Shown here piece by piece: positions 14,810 to 22,390 of a DNA stretch of 28,065 bases; positions within the stretch are counted from its first letter, which is position 1; the number at the start of each line of letters is the position of its first letter. The stretch covers positions 1 to 28,065 of the forward strand of contig JBOIEQ010000045.1 of the NCBI GenBank assembly GCA_050741255.1, given 5' to 3'. This stretch comes from CAZXNF01 sp050741255 (GTDB lineage Bacteria > Pseudomonadota > Gammaproteobacteria > Burkholderiales > SG8-41). The notes under the pieces are model-generated. The model did not search any database and was not told where the DNA came from. It saw only the letters and a list, made by a program, of their open reading frames with translations. Position numbers and translations under genes: made by a program.

Positions 14810-16174
14810 ATGCCGTCCGGGGTTTTTGACGACGCGCTGATCAAGCATTTGTGGTCGACCGATGAACTGCGGGCGATCTTCAGCGATGCCAATCGCGTGC
14901 AGAAGTGGTACGACTTCGAGGTGGCGCTCGCGATCGAGCAGGCCGAGCTCGGCATCATCCCCAAGGCCGCGGCGCAGGAAATCGCGGCGAAGGCGAAGGT
15001 CGCGAACGTGGACATCGAGGCGATCGCGGCCGAAATCCGCCGCATCAAGCATCCCCTGGTGCCCACGCTGAAGGCCGTCGAAAAGCTGTGCAAGGACGGC
15101 CACGGCGAGTTCATCCACTTCGGGCCAACGACGCAGGACGTGCTTGACACCGGCACGATGCTGCAGATGAGGGACGCGCACGCGATCTACCTGCGGGACA
15201 TGAAGGCGATCGGCCGCGAGCTGTATCGCCTCGCCGAAACCCATCGCGCGACACCCATGGTCGGCCGCTCGCACGGCGTGCAGGCGTTGCCGATCACCTT
15301 CGGCCACAAGGCCGCGATCTGGCTCTCGGAGATGGGGCGCAATTTCGATCGCCTGCGCGGACTCGAAGCGCGCACCTTCGTCGGTGGCATGGTTGGCGCG
15401 GTCGGCACGCAGGCCTCCTACGGGCCGCAGGCGGCTGAACTGGAACAGCGCGTAATGAAGCGGCTGGGTCTGGCTGTCGCCGACATCAACTGGCAGCCCG
15501 CGCGCGACCGTTTCGCGGAATACGTGTGCGTGCTTGCGATCATCGGCCAGACGCTCGGCAAGATCGCGAACGAGGTTGTCAACCTCGAGCACACCGAAAT
15601 CGATGAGCTGGCTGAACCGTTCAGCGCCGGCAAGGTCGGTTCCTCCACCATGCCGCACAAACGGAATCCCTCGTCCTGCGAGGCGGTGGTCGGCGTGAGC
15701 CGCGGCATCCGCTACAACGCGGCCTTCATGCTGGAATCGATGATCATCGAACATGAGCGCGACGGTTCGTCCTGGCGCGGCGAGTGGAAGGCGCTGCCGG
15801 AGTCCTGCCTGATGATGGGCATGATGCTGGCGACGATGAAGTACGTGCTGGCCGGCCTGACGGTCAACGTCAAGGGGATGCGCGAGAACCTCGACCTGCT
15901 CGGCGGCTTCCTGCTGTCGGAGCGCGTGATGTTCGCGCTGTCGGGCAAGGTCGGCAAGCAGACCGCGCACGATCTCGTCTACGAAGCGTCCATGAAAGGC
16001 CTGGAGGGCGGCACGACGTTCGAGAAAGCGCTGTTCGAGAATGCGCAGGTGCGCGCCGCGTTGACCGATGCGGAGTTGAAAGCCGCGCTCGATCCGACGA
16101 CTTACGTGGGTCATGCGCCGGCGATCGTGGACCGGGTGCTGGCCGAGACGAAGAAAAGCGGTTGGCTGAACTGA
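14810..16174 (+). CDS. Fumarase/aspartase superfamily lyase (PurB/PcaB-like)
   Basis: This 454-residue lyase performs beta-elimination or cycloisomerisation on a dicarboxylate-type substrate. The superfamily signature GSSTMPHKRNP lies at 277-287 (mobile-loop Ser278/Ser279, Lys284, Asn286). GPTTQDVLDT (105-114) and GRSHGVQALPITFGHK (152-167, His155) form other active-site regions. Length and motifs fit the adenylosuccinate lyase/3-carboxymuconate cycloisomerase branch. Because it is in a catabolic cluster beside a tautomerase and Bug proteins, a housekeeping purine role is less likely than breakdown of an aminated or aromatic dicarboxylate. The ATG follows a strong GAGGAGGA ribosome site. Bug6 starts 4 bases after its stop. 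Confidence 0.87.
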   Translation: MPSGVFDDALIKHLWSTDELRAIFSDANRVQKWYDFEVALAIEQAELGIIPKAAAQEIAAKAKVANVDIEAIAAEIRRIKHPLVPTLKAVEKLCKDGHGEFIHFGPTTQDVLDTGTMLQMRDAHAIYLRDMKAIGRELYRLAETHRATPMVGRSHGVQALPITFGHKAAIWLSEMGRNFDRLRGLEARTFVGGMVGAVGTQASYGPQAAELEQRVMKRLGLAVADINWQPARDRFAEYVCVLAIIGQTLGKIANEVVNLEHTEIDELAEPFSAGKVGSSTMPHKRNPSSCEAVVGVSRGIRYNAAFMLESMIIEHERDGSSWRGEWKALPESCLMMGMMLATMKYVLAGLTVNVKGMRENLDLLGGFLLSERVMFALSGKVGKQTAHDLVYEASMKGLEGGTTFEKALFENAQVRAALTDAELKAALDPTTYVGHAPAIVDRVLAETKKSGWLN

Positions 16175-16178
16175 CGTC

Positions 16179-17153
16179 ATGAAAACCCTCCTGTGTGTCG
16201 TTCTGGCGTGCGCCGCGGGCGCCGCCGCGGCGCAGTCCGGCAAGCCCGCGGCCGGGGAGTTTCCGCAGCGCGTCGTGCGCTGGGTCGTGCCGTTCGCTCC
16301 GGGCGCCTCCAACGACATCGTCGCGCGTCTCGTGGGGCAGAAGCTCGCTGACCGCTGGGGCCAGCAGGTCGTCATCGACAATCGCGGCGGCGCCGGCGGC
16401 ATCATCGGCGGCGAAATCGTCGCCCGGGCGACGCCCGACGGCTACACGCTGCTGATGGCCAATCCGAGTTCCAACGCGATCAACTTCGCCATGCGCGCGA
16501 AGTCTCCCTACGCGCAATCCGACTTCGACCCGGTGGTGCTGCTCGGCTGGTCGCCGATCATGATCGTGACCACGGCGTCGCTGCCGGCCAACAACATGAA
16601 GGAGCTCGTCGCGCTGGCCAAGGCGAAACCGGGCCAGCTCTCGGCCGGCTCGTCCGGACCCGGCGGCAGCAGCCATCTCGCGCTCGAACTGTTCAAGCTG
16701 CGCACCGGCACCGACATCGTGCACGTGCCGTACAAGGGCGCGGCCCCCGTGTTCACGGACATGCTGGGCGGGCAGATCCAGCTGATGTTCACCACGTCGG
16801 CCTCGGCGCAGTCGCTGATCGCCGCCGGCAAGCTGAAGACTCTGGGCGTCGCGGGCAGCAAGCGCCTCGCCATATTCCCGGACGTGCCGTCGACGACCGA
16901 GCAGGGACTCAGCCGCTTCGACGTGCCCATCTGGTTCGGCATCGCCGTGCCGGCGCGCACGCCGCAACCGATCGTGACGAAGATCAACCAGGATGCGAAC
17001 GCCGTGCTGAAGCTGCCGGAGGTGCGCGAGCGGTTTGCCCAGCTCGGCCTGGAGCCGCAGGGCGGCACGCCTGTGCAGTTTGCCGCGTTCATCAAGGAAG
17101 ACATCGCCCGCTGGACCGAAGTGGTCAAGACGGGCAACATCAAGAGCGAGTGA
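16179..17153 (+). CDS. Bug6: TctC/Bug substrate-binding protein
   Basis: This is a 324-residue exported binding protein starting 4 bases after the lyase stop, so it is likely coupled to it. Signal peptide: MKTLLCVVLACAAGAAAA. Landmarks: FPQRVVRWVVPFAPGASND, VIDNRGGAGGIIG, TPDGYTLL, IVHVPYKGAAPVF and FPDVPSTTEQG. The ligand loop PGASND is shared with Bug7, and NRGGAGG is shared with Bug8, which suggests Bug6-Bug8 arose by tandem duplication. The context points to a ligand that the PurB/PcaB-like lyase or tautomerase acts on. Confidence 0.92.
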   Translation: MKTLLCVVLACAAGAAAAQSGKPAAGEFPQRVVRWVVPFAPGASNDIVARLVGQKLADRWGQQVVIDNRGGAGGIIGGEIVARATPDGYTLLMANPSSNAINFAMRAKSPYAQSDFDPVVLLGWSPIMIVTTASLPANNMKELVALAKAKPGQLSAGSSGPGGSSHLALELFKLRTGTDIVHVPYKGAAPVFTDMLGGQIQLMFTTSASAQSLIAAGKLKTLGVAGSKRLAIFPDVPSTTEQGLSRFDVPIWFGIAVPARTPQPIVTKINQDANAVLKLPEVRERFAQLGLEPQGGTPVQFAAFIKEDIARWTEVVKTGNIKSE

Positions 17154-17163
17154 GGAGAACGAC

Positions 17164-18156
17164 ATGCAGACATCGCTGCGCTACTGTGGCTGGTTAATCG
17201 CCGTCGCCCTTGGTATCGGCATCGGCAGCTTCAGCGCCCACGCGCAAAAGGACGGCCCCGCGTATCCCACCAAGCCCGTGCGCTGGATCGTGCCGTTCAC
17301 CCCCGGCGCCTCCAACGACATCATTGCCCGCCTGTTCGGCGCCAAGCTGGGCGAAGCCTTCGGCCAGCAGTTCGTGATCGACAACCGACCGGGCGCGGGC
17401 GGCGCCATCGGCGCGGAAACCGTGGCGCGCGCGCTGCCCGACGGCTACACACTGATCCTGGCCAACCCCGGGCCCAGCGTGAACTCGCCGCTGCTGGTCC
17501 GCAACCCGACCTTCACGCCCAACGACTTCACCAACATCGTGTTCATCGGCTACGCGCCGCTGCTCATCCTCGCGAACCCCGGCTTCCCGCCGAAGGGGCC
17601 GAAGGAACTGCTCGAGTACGTGAAGGCCAATCCCGGCAAGGTGTCATGGGGTTCCTCGGGCATCGGCTCCAGCCTGCACATCGGGCTCGCGCTGTTCCAG
17701 GCGTCCACCGGGGCGAACGTGGTCCATGTGCCGTACAAGGGCGCGGCGCCCGCGATCACGGACGTCGTCGGCGGCCAGATCCAGCTCATGCACACCACCA
17801 CGGTGTCGGGCGGCGAGCAGATCAAGGGCGGACGGGTGAAGGTGATCGCCGTGGCGGCCGCCAAGCGCATCCCCAGCCTGCCCGACGTGCAGACCCTGGC
17901 CGAGGGCGGCATCAAGGACGCCGAGGCCATCGTCTGGTTCGGCATGTCCGGGCCGCCCAGGATGCCGCGCGCGATCGTGGACAAGCTGAACCGCGAAGTG
18001 AACCGGGAGCTCGGCCTGCCGGACGTGAAGGCGCGGCTCGACCAACTGGGGCTCGAACCCGAAGGCGGCACCCCGGAGGCCTTCGACAAGTTCGTCAAAG
18101 GCGAGGTGGCCAAGGTCGAAAAGCTGATCAAGGCGGGCCTGCTCAAGCCCGAGTAA
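17164..18156 (+). CDS. Bug7: TctC/Bug substrate-binding protein
   Basis: This is a 330-residue exported binding protein, 10 bases after Bug6, with GAGGA overlapping the Bug6 stop region as ribosome site. The signal peptide runs to about residue 27 (FSAHA). Landmarks: YPTKPVRWIVPFTPGASND, VIDNRPGAGGAIG, LPDGYTLI, VVHVPYKGAAPAI and LPDVQTLAEGG. It looks like the end of the plus-strand operon that began at Bug4, since 150 noncoding bases with inverted repeats follow. The ligand is not known. Confidence 0.92.
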   Translation: MQTSLRYCGWLIAVALGIGIGSFSAHAQKDGPAYPTKPVRWIVPFTPGASNDIIARLFGAKLGEAFGQQFVIDNRPGAGGAIGAETVARALPDGYTLILANPGPSVNSPLLVRNPTFTPNDFTNIVFIGYAPLLILANPGFPPKGPKELLEYVKANPGKVSWGSSGIGSSLHIGLALFQASTGANVVHVPYKGAAPAITDVVGGQIQLMHTTTVSGGEQIKGGRVKVIAVAAAKRIPSLPDVQTLAEGGIKDAEAIVWFGMSGPPRMPRAIVDKLNREVNRELGLPDVKARLDQLGLEPEGGTPEAFDKFVKGEVAKVEKLIKAGLLKPE

Positions 18157-18186
18157 GTCGCGCCATCGGCGTGCACAGCCTTCTGC

Positions 18187-18227
18187 CCCGGCACTTTTCG
18201 GGTGCGCGGGCGCGTGCCGGGCCCGAA
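18187..18227. terminator. Overlapping inverted repeats after Bug7 (possible terminator)
   Basis: CCCGGCAC (18187-18194) pairs with GTGCCGGG (18214-18221). A second pair, TTCGGG (18197-18202) with CCCGAA (18222-18227), crosses the first, so both stems cannot form as nested hairpins. A T-run is lacking. It lies in the 150-base gap between Bug7 and Bug8, where a transcript end is plausible. Nothing else in the gap is convincing apart from the AGGAG ribosome site of Bug8. Confidence 0.4.
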
Positions 18228-18306
18228 CGGTGATGGCATTTTGAGCGCCCATGCGGGCACGCCGCTTGCTCGGGTATCCTGAACACAAACAATCAGGAGC
18301 CTTCGC

Positions 18307-19290
18307 ATGACTCAGCACCTTTCCTCGCGTGCCTTCGCGGTCACGCTCGCAGCCGTTGCCATGGCCGTCAGCGGTGCGACCGTTGCACAGACCTATCCCG
18401 CCAAGCCCGTGCGCATCGTCGTTCCCTTCGCGCCCGGCGGCCCCAACGATATCCTCGCGCGGCTGGTGGGGCAGAAGCTCACCGAGCAGTGGGGGCAGAA
18501 CTTCATCATCGAGAACCGCGGCGGCGCCGGCGGCACCATCGGCGTGGAGTTTGCCTCCAAGGCGCCGGCCGACGGCTACACCCTGGTGATGGGCGGTTCG
18601 AGCAACCTCGCCGTGGCGCCCGGACTCTATGCCAAGCTCGGCTACGACCCGCTGCGCGACTTCGCGCCGGTCGCGAACGTCGCTTTCGTCCCGTACGTGG
18701 TCACGATCAATCCTGGCGTGCCGGCGAAGAACCTCAAGGAGCTGATCGCCATCGCGCGCTCCAAAAAGGGCGCGCTGTCGTACGGCTCCTCCGGCGGCGG
18801 CTCGATGTCCAACCTGATGACGGAAGTGCTGAAGGCCGACATCGGAGCCGACATCGTGCACGTGCCCTACAAGGGCACCGCGCCCGCCGTGACCGACGTA
18901 ATCGCGGGCCAGATCGACATGATGATCGCGGACTACGCCGCCGTGGCCCCGCAGGCGAAGATCGGCAAGCTGCGCATGCTGGCCGTGGCGGGCAGCAAGC
19001 GCGCCTCCGTCGCGCCCGAACTGCCCACCGTGGCGGAAGCCGGCGTCAAGGGCTACGCGGTGGACGCGTGGTTCGGCATCGTCACGCTGGCCGGCGTCCC
19101 GAAGGAGATCGTCGCCAAGCTCAACGGCGGCGTGACGGGCGCGCTCAAGTCTCCGGACGTGAAGCAGCGCTTCGATGCGCTGGGCTACGAGGCGATCGGC
19201 GATTCCCAGGAACATTTCGGCGCCACGATCAAGTCGGACATCGACAAGTTCGCCAAGATCATCAAGGCGGCGGGGATCAAGGCAGAGTAA
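18307..19290 (+). CDS. Bug8: TctC/Bug substrate-binding protein
   Basis: This is a 327-residue exported binding protein. The ATG follows AGGAG at 18295-18299. The signal peptide (hydrophobic 10-24) is cut after TVA. Landmarks: YPAKPVRIVVPFAPGGPND, IIENRGGAGGTIG, PADGYTLV, IVHVPYKGTAPAV and LPTVAEAGVKGY. ENRGGAGG, rather than DNRPGAG, relates it to Bug6. The separate leader suggests its own promoter. The 134-base gap after it holds a hairpin and the ribosome site of Bug9. Confidence 0.92.
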   Translation: MTQHLSSRAFAVTLAAVAMAVSGATVAQTYPAKPVRIVVPFAPGGPNDILARLVGQKLTEQWGQNFIIENRGGAGGTIGVEFASKAPADGYTLVMGGSSNLAVAPGLYAKLGYDPLRDFAPVANVAFVPYVVTINPGVPAKNLKELIAIARSKKGALSYGSSGGGSMSNLMTEVLKADIGADIVHVPYKGTAPAVTDVIAGQIDMMIADYAAVAPQAKIGKLRMLAVAGSKRASVAPELPTVAEAGVKGYAVDAWFGIVTLAGVPKEIVAKLNGGVTGALKSPDVKQRFDALGYEAIGDSQEHFGATIKSDIDKFAKIIKAAGIKAE

Positions 19291-19359
19291 CGCGGGGGGC
19301 GCCCTGGACGAGTTGCATTACACTGCACTCGCATCGTCCGCTCGCCCGTGCGACCACCT

Positions 19360-19382
19360 GGCGCCGGCGCGCAGCCGGTGCC
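19360..19382. promoter_or_regulatory. GC-rich hairpin between Bug8 and Bug9
   Basis: GGCGCCGG (19360-19367) and CCGGTGCC (19375-19382) form an 8-base-pair stem with one G-T pair and a 7-base loop. There is no T-run. It could end transcription after Bug8 or form part of the Bug9 leader. Confidence 0.35.
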
Positions 19383-19424
19383 GGGCATAGCGCCCGACAA
19401 CACCGTCATCCGGGAGGGGGTTGC

Positions 19425-20396
19425 ATGAATCGCCTGCGTCGTCTTTATCTTTGCGCCTGTCTCATCGCCGTACTGTCGCCGCTGGCCGCCGCCGCGGCGG
19501 ACTTTCCCACCAAGCCGATCCGGGTGATCGTGCCGTGGCCCGCGGGCGGCAGCACCGACACCCTGGCCCGCATCGTCGGCCAGCGCATGACGATCGTCGC
19601 CGGCCAGACGGTCGTCATCGACAACCGGCCGGGCGTGTCCGGTGTCCTTGGCGCCGACATCGCCGCCAGGGCCAATCCCGACGGTTACACGATCACCATC
19701 GTCGAGGCCTCGCACGTCATCATGCCGGCAACGACCGCGAAGCTGCCGTATGACCTGAGCCGCGACCTGGCGGCGCTGACGCTGATCGGCATCTCCCCGC
19801 AGATCGTGTTCCTCAACGCGGCGCTGCCGGTGAAGACCTTCAACGAATTCGTGGCGTCCGCGAAGGCGAAGCCCGGCGAGATCCCGACGGCCCACACGGG
19901 CGTCGGTTCGTTCACGCACCTGATGAGCGAACTCGTGCAGACGCGCACCGGCACGAGGTTCAATCAGGTCAGCTACAAGGGCGCGGCACCCGCCCTGATC
20001 GAACTCGCCGGCGGCCAGGTGCAGATGGCCTTCTTCACGCTCGCCAGTGCGGTGGGCACGCTCAAGACCGGGCGCATCCGGGCGGTGGCCATTGCAGGCG
20101 ACAAGCGCGTGGATGCGCTGCCCGAGGTGCCGACGTTCGGCGAACTGGGCTACAAGGACCTGGTGATCAATCAGTGGTGGGGTTACGTCGCGCCGGTCGG
20201 CGTGCCGGCGCCCATCCTCGCGCGGCTGCACAAGGACCTCGTCGCGTCCATCGATCATCCTTCCGTGCGTGAGCGCGCCACCGACCTCGCGGTTGACGTG
20301 CGCACCAACAGCCCCGCGCAACTGAAGGCCTTCATCGACGCCGAGCTGACGCGCTGGGCGGCGGTCGCACGCGGCGCCGGCCTCAAGCCCGAGTAA
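19425..20396 (+). CDS. Bug9: TctC/Bug substrate-binding protein
   Basis: This is a 323-residue exported binding protein. The ATG follows GGGAGGGG at 19412-19419. Signal peptide with core LYLCACLIAVLSPLAAAA. Landmarks: FPTKPIRVIVPWPAGGSTD, VIDNRPGVSGVLG, NPDGYTIT, QVSYKGAAPAL and LPEVPTFGELGY. The loop WPAGGSTD and the VSYKG variant set it apart from the Bug6-Bug8 group. The aminotransferase gene starts 5 bases after its stop, so the ligand may be an amino or keto acid. Confidence 0.92.
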   Translation: MNRLRRLYLCACLIAVLSPLAAAAADFPTKPIRVIVPWPAGGSTDTLARIVGQRMTIVAGQTVVIDNRPGVSGVLGADIAARANPDGYTITIVEASHVIMPATTAKLPYDLSRDLAALTLIGISPQIVFLNAALPVKTFNEFVASAKAKPGEIPTAHTGVGSFTHLMSELVQTRTGTRFNQVSYKGAAPALIELAGGQVQMAFFTLASAVGTLKTGRIRAVAIAGDKRVDALPEVPTFGELGYKDLVINQWWGYVAPVGVPAPILARLHKDLVASIDHPSVRERATDLAVDVRTNSPAQLKAFIDAELTRWAAVARGAGLKPE

Positions 20397-20401
20397 GCGT
20401 T

Positions 20402-21616
20402 TTGCCGGCGCAGGACCACACGGACGTCTGGCGGCTGTCGCCGCGCGGCCGTGCCTACAGCGATTCGGCGATCCGCGCGCTGGCGAAGCGGCTGTCGCAA
20501 CGGACGGATGTGGTCTCTTTCGCCGGCGGCATGCCGGCGCCCGAGACCTTCCCGCGCGAGGCCTTCGCGCGGGCCTTCGATGCGGTGCTGAGCCGCGACG
20601 GCAACGCCGCGCTGCAGTACGGCCCCACTGACGGTTACGCGCCGCTGCGGGAGTGGATCGCCGCGCGGCTCTCCACGCCGGGTACCCGGATCGACCCCGG
20701 GCAGGTGCTGCTCACCAGCGGCTCGCAGCAGGGACTCGACCTGTTGGGCAAGGTTTTGTTGGCGGAAGGGGACACGGTGGCCGTCGAGACCCCCACCTAT
20801 CTGGGCGCCTTGCAGGCGCTGTCGCAGTATGGTCCGCGCTACCTGGAACTGCCGTGCGACGACGGCGGGCTCGATCCGGCGGCGCTGGCGGGGCCGCTCG
20901 CCGCGGCGGCGGGCGCGTGCAAGTTCCTCTACACCATTCCCACCTTCCAGAATCCGACCGGCCGCACGCTGTCCTTGCCGCGCCGTCAGGGGCTGGTGGA
21001 GGCGTGCCGGCGTGCGGGCTTGCCCATCGTCGAGGACGATCCCTACGGGGCGCTCGACCATCAGGGACGGTCGCATGCCAGCCTGCTGGGGATGGACGCG
21101 GAACGGGTTGCCTATCTCGGTTCCTTCTCCAAGGTGCTGTCGCCGGGCATCCGGCTGGGTTACCTGGTGTCGCCGCCGGCCCTGTCGCGGCGGCTCGAAC
21201 AGGCCAAGCAGGCGAGCGACCTGCACACCTCGACGCTGCTGCAGCGGGTGGTGTTCGAGATCGTCAAGGACGGTTTCCTGGATACGCATCTGCAGGCGGC
21301 GCGCACGCTGTACGCGCGCCATGCCCGTGCACTGGACGAGGCCCTGCACGCCAACCTCAACGGCTGCGCGCACTGGCAGGCGTCTGCCGGCGGCATGTTC
21401 CTGTGGCTGCGCCTGAACCACGGGCTGGACGCGGAAGCCTTGCTGGAGCCAGCACTGGAGGCAGGCGTCGCTTTCGTACCGGGCGCGCCGTTTTACGCCG
21501 GCACGCCGGATCGCGCCACGCTGCGTCTGTGCTTCAGCACCGTCGGGCCGGAGGCGATCGCGCGCGGTATCGCAGCGTTGGGACGGGTGGTTGACCGCGC
21601 GGCATCCCCCCTTTAG
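20402..21616 (+). CDS. PLP-dependent aminotransferase, class I/II (LysN/MocR-domain type)
   Basis: This is a 404-residue fold-type I aminotransferase. Lys244 in GSFSKVLSPGIRLGY should bind pyridoxal phosphate. TIPTFQNPTGRTL (178-190) contains the cofactor-contacting Asn184, and VEDDPYG (210-216) the Asp/Tyr pair. LQYGPTDGYAPLRE (71-84) is typical of the 2-aminoadipate aminotransferase/MocR catalytic domain. The N-terminal GntR DNA-binding part of MocR proteins is absent, so it is an enzyme, not a regulator. The start is a TTG 5 bases after Bug9; no ATG or GTG fits better, and translation is probably coupled. The amino acid substrate is unknown; 2-aminoadipate, aromatic or branched-chain amino acids are candidates. 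Confidence 0.88.
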   Translation: MPAQDHTDVWRLSPRGRAYSDSAIRALAKRLSQRTDVVSFAGGMPAPETFPREAFARAFDAVLSRDGNAALQYGPTDGYAPLREWIAARLSTPGTRIDPGQVLLTSGSQQGLDLLGKVLLAEGDTVAVETPTYLGALQALSQYGPRYLELPCDDGGLDPAALAGPLAAAAGACKFLYTIPTFQNPTGRTLSLPRRQGLVEACRRAGLPIVEDDPYGALDHQGRSHASLLGMDAERVAYLGSFSKVLSPGIRLGYLVSPPALSRRLEQAKQASDLHTSTLLQRVVFEIVKDGFLDTHLQAARTLYARHARALDEALHANLNGCAHWQASAGGMFLWLRLNHGLDAEALLEPALEAGVAFVPGAPFYAGTPDRATLRLCFSTVGPEAIARGIAALGRVVDRAASPL

Positions 21617-21637
21617 ATTGCCGGTAAGGGGGCGCTC

Positions 21638-22054
21638 GTGAAAATTGAAGGCCGGGAAGGCGGATGGCAGGTGACGGCGACCGCATACCCCGAGGGCGGC
21701 CAGTGGCTGGGGCACGTGGAAATCTGGAACGGCTCCGGTTTCCTGTCGTTCCAGACCCGCGAGACCTATTCGAACGAAGACGCGGCCTGCAAGGCCGCCT
21801 ACGCGCTGGGGGTGATCTCCATCGCGGAAACCACCCTGCAGCGGGACGCCAAGGTCTACGCCAGGATCCTCCATTTTTCCCTGCAAGAGAGCCTGCGCCT
21901 GCGCGCACTGGTCGCGCAGGCCGCGACGGAAAAGACACTGCCTGACTGCGACGCGGCCGACCGCGAAATCCTCGAGCGGCTGATCGAGGGCGAGGACTTC
22001 CGCCAGGCGCTCGACTATCACATCCTGCGCTTGACGGCGAAATCGCCGGGCTAG
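21638..22054 (+). CDS. Hypothetical protein
   Basis: This is a 138-residue protein I do not recognise. The GTG start follows AAGGGGGC. It has no signal peptide or membrane segment. The N-terminal 60 residues look beta-rich (GGWQVTATAYPEGGQWLGHV), and the rest is likely helical with acidic stretches (DCDAADREILERLIEGED). It is 21 bases after the aminotransferase and may be the last gene of that unit. Its stop codon TAG lies exactly at the left boundary of the MITE-like element, but the empty site would also give TAG, so the protein end seems unchanged. Confidence 0.72.
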   Translation: MKIEGREGGWQVTATAYPEGGQWLGHVEIWNGSGFLSFQTRETYSNEDAACKAAYALGVISIAETTLQRDAKVYARILHFSLQESLRLRALVAQAATEKTLPDCDAADREILERLIEGEDFRQALDYHILRLTAKSPG

Positions 22055-22309
22055 AGCCTGTTATGGACCTAAACGGTTGCGGCGGGAGCAGGGGTTCAGT
22101 GCTAGGAGCCGCTCGCGCCGCAGTGCCGGACACTGCAAGCGAGTGGCGACAACGCAATGGGCCCCTGATCGCGCGTTCCCTTCGGGTTGAGCCAGAAGGA
22201 CCCGTCTGCGTCGTTGCTCGTGATAGTGAGGGTCACCGCGGCCTCCTCACGCCTAGCATCCGGGCCCTTCTGGCTCAACGCCGCGCACGTTTAGGTCCAT
22301 AACAGGCTC
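22054..22309. mobile_element. MITE-like element with perfect 22-bp terminal inverted repeats, TA duplication
   Basis: The 256-base noncoding element begins GAGCCTGTTATGGAC at 22054 and ends with the exact complement at 22309. The inverted repeat is 22 bases perfect (22054-22075 with 22288-22309). TA flanks both ends (22052-22053 and 22310-22311), extended to a palindromic CTAG. Inside are further stems: GCAGTG/CACTGC (22120-22125, 22131-22136) with CTCGC/GCGAG outside it, and a 19-base pair with one mismatch (22186-22204 with 22261-22279). No transposase is encoded. The short frames inside simply start in the repeats. The ends resemble IS5-family ends, so it is probably mobilised by such a transposase elsewhere. 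It fills nearly all of the 336-base gap before the SDR gene. Confidence 0.85.
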
Positions 22310-22390
22310 TAGGTCCCGGCCAACGCTCGCCGCTGTAAGGGCGTGCGCTGCCCGCCGACGGATCGGTTCATTCTTTAAGGACGGAAACCT

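Noticed and set aside
14663..16405. 580-residue minus-strand frame opposite the lyase
   Set aside because: It is an antisense shadow; the plus-strand frame has all lyase motifs.
20255..22021. 588-residue minus-strand frame opposite the aminotransferase
   Set aside because: It is an antisense shadow with Arg/Gln/Gly-rich composition and no known domain; the plus strand codes for a clear PLP enzyme.
22063..22302. 79-residue open frame inside the MITE-like element
   Set aside because: It starts in the terminal inverted repeat, and the opposite repeat gives the same MDLN start on the other strand. No domain or ribosome site supports it.
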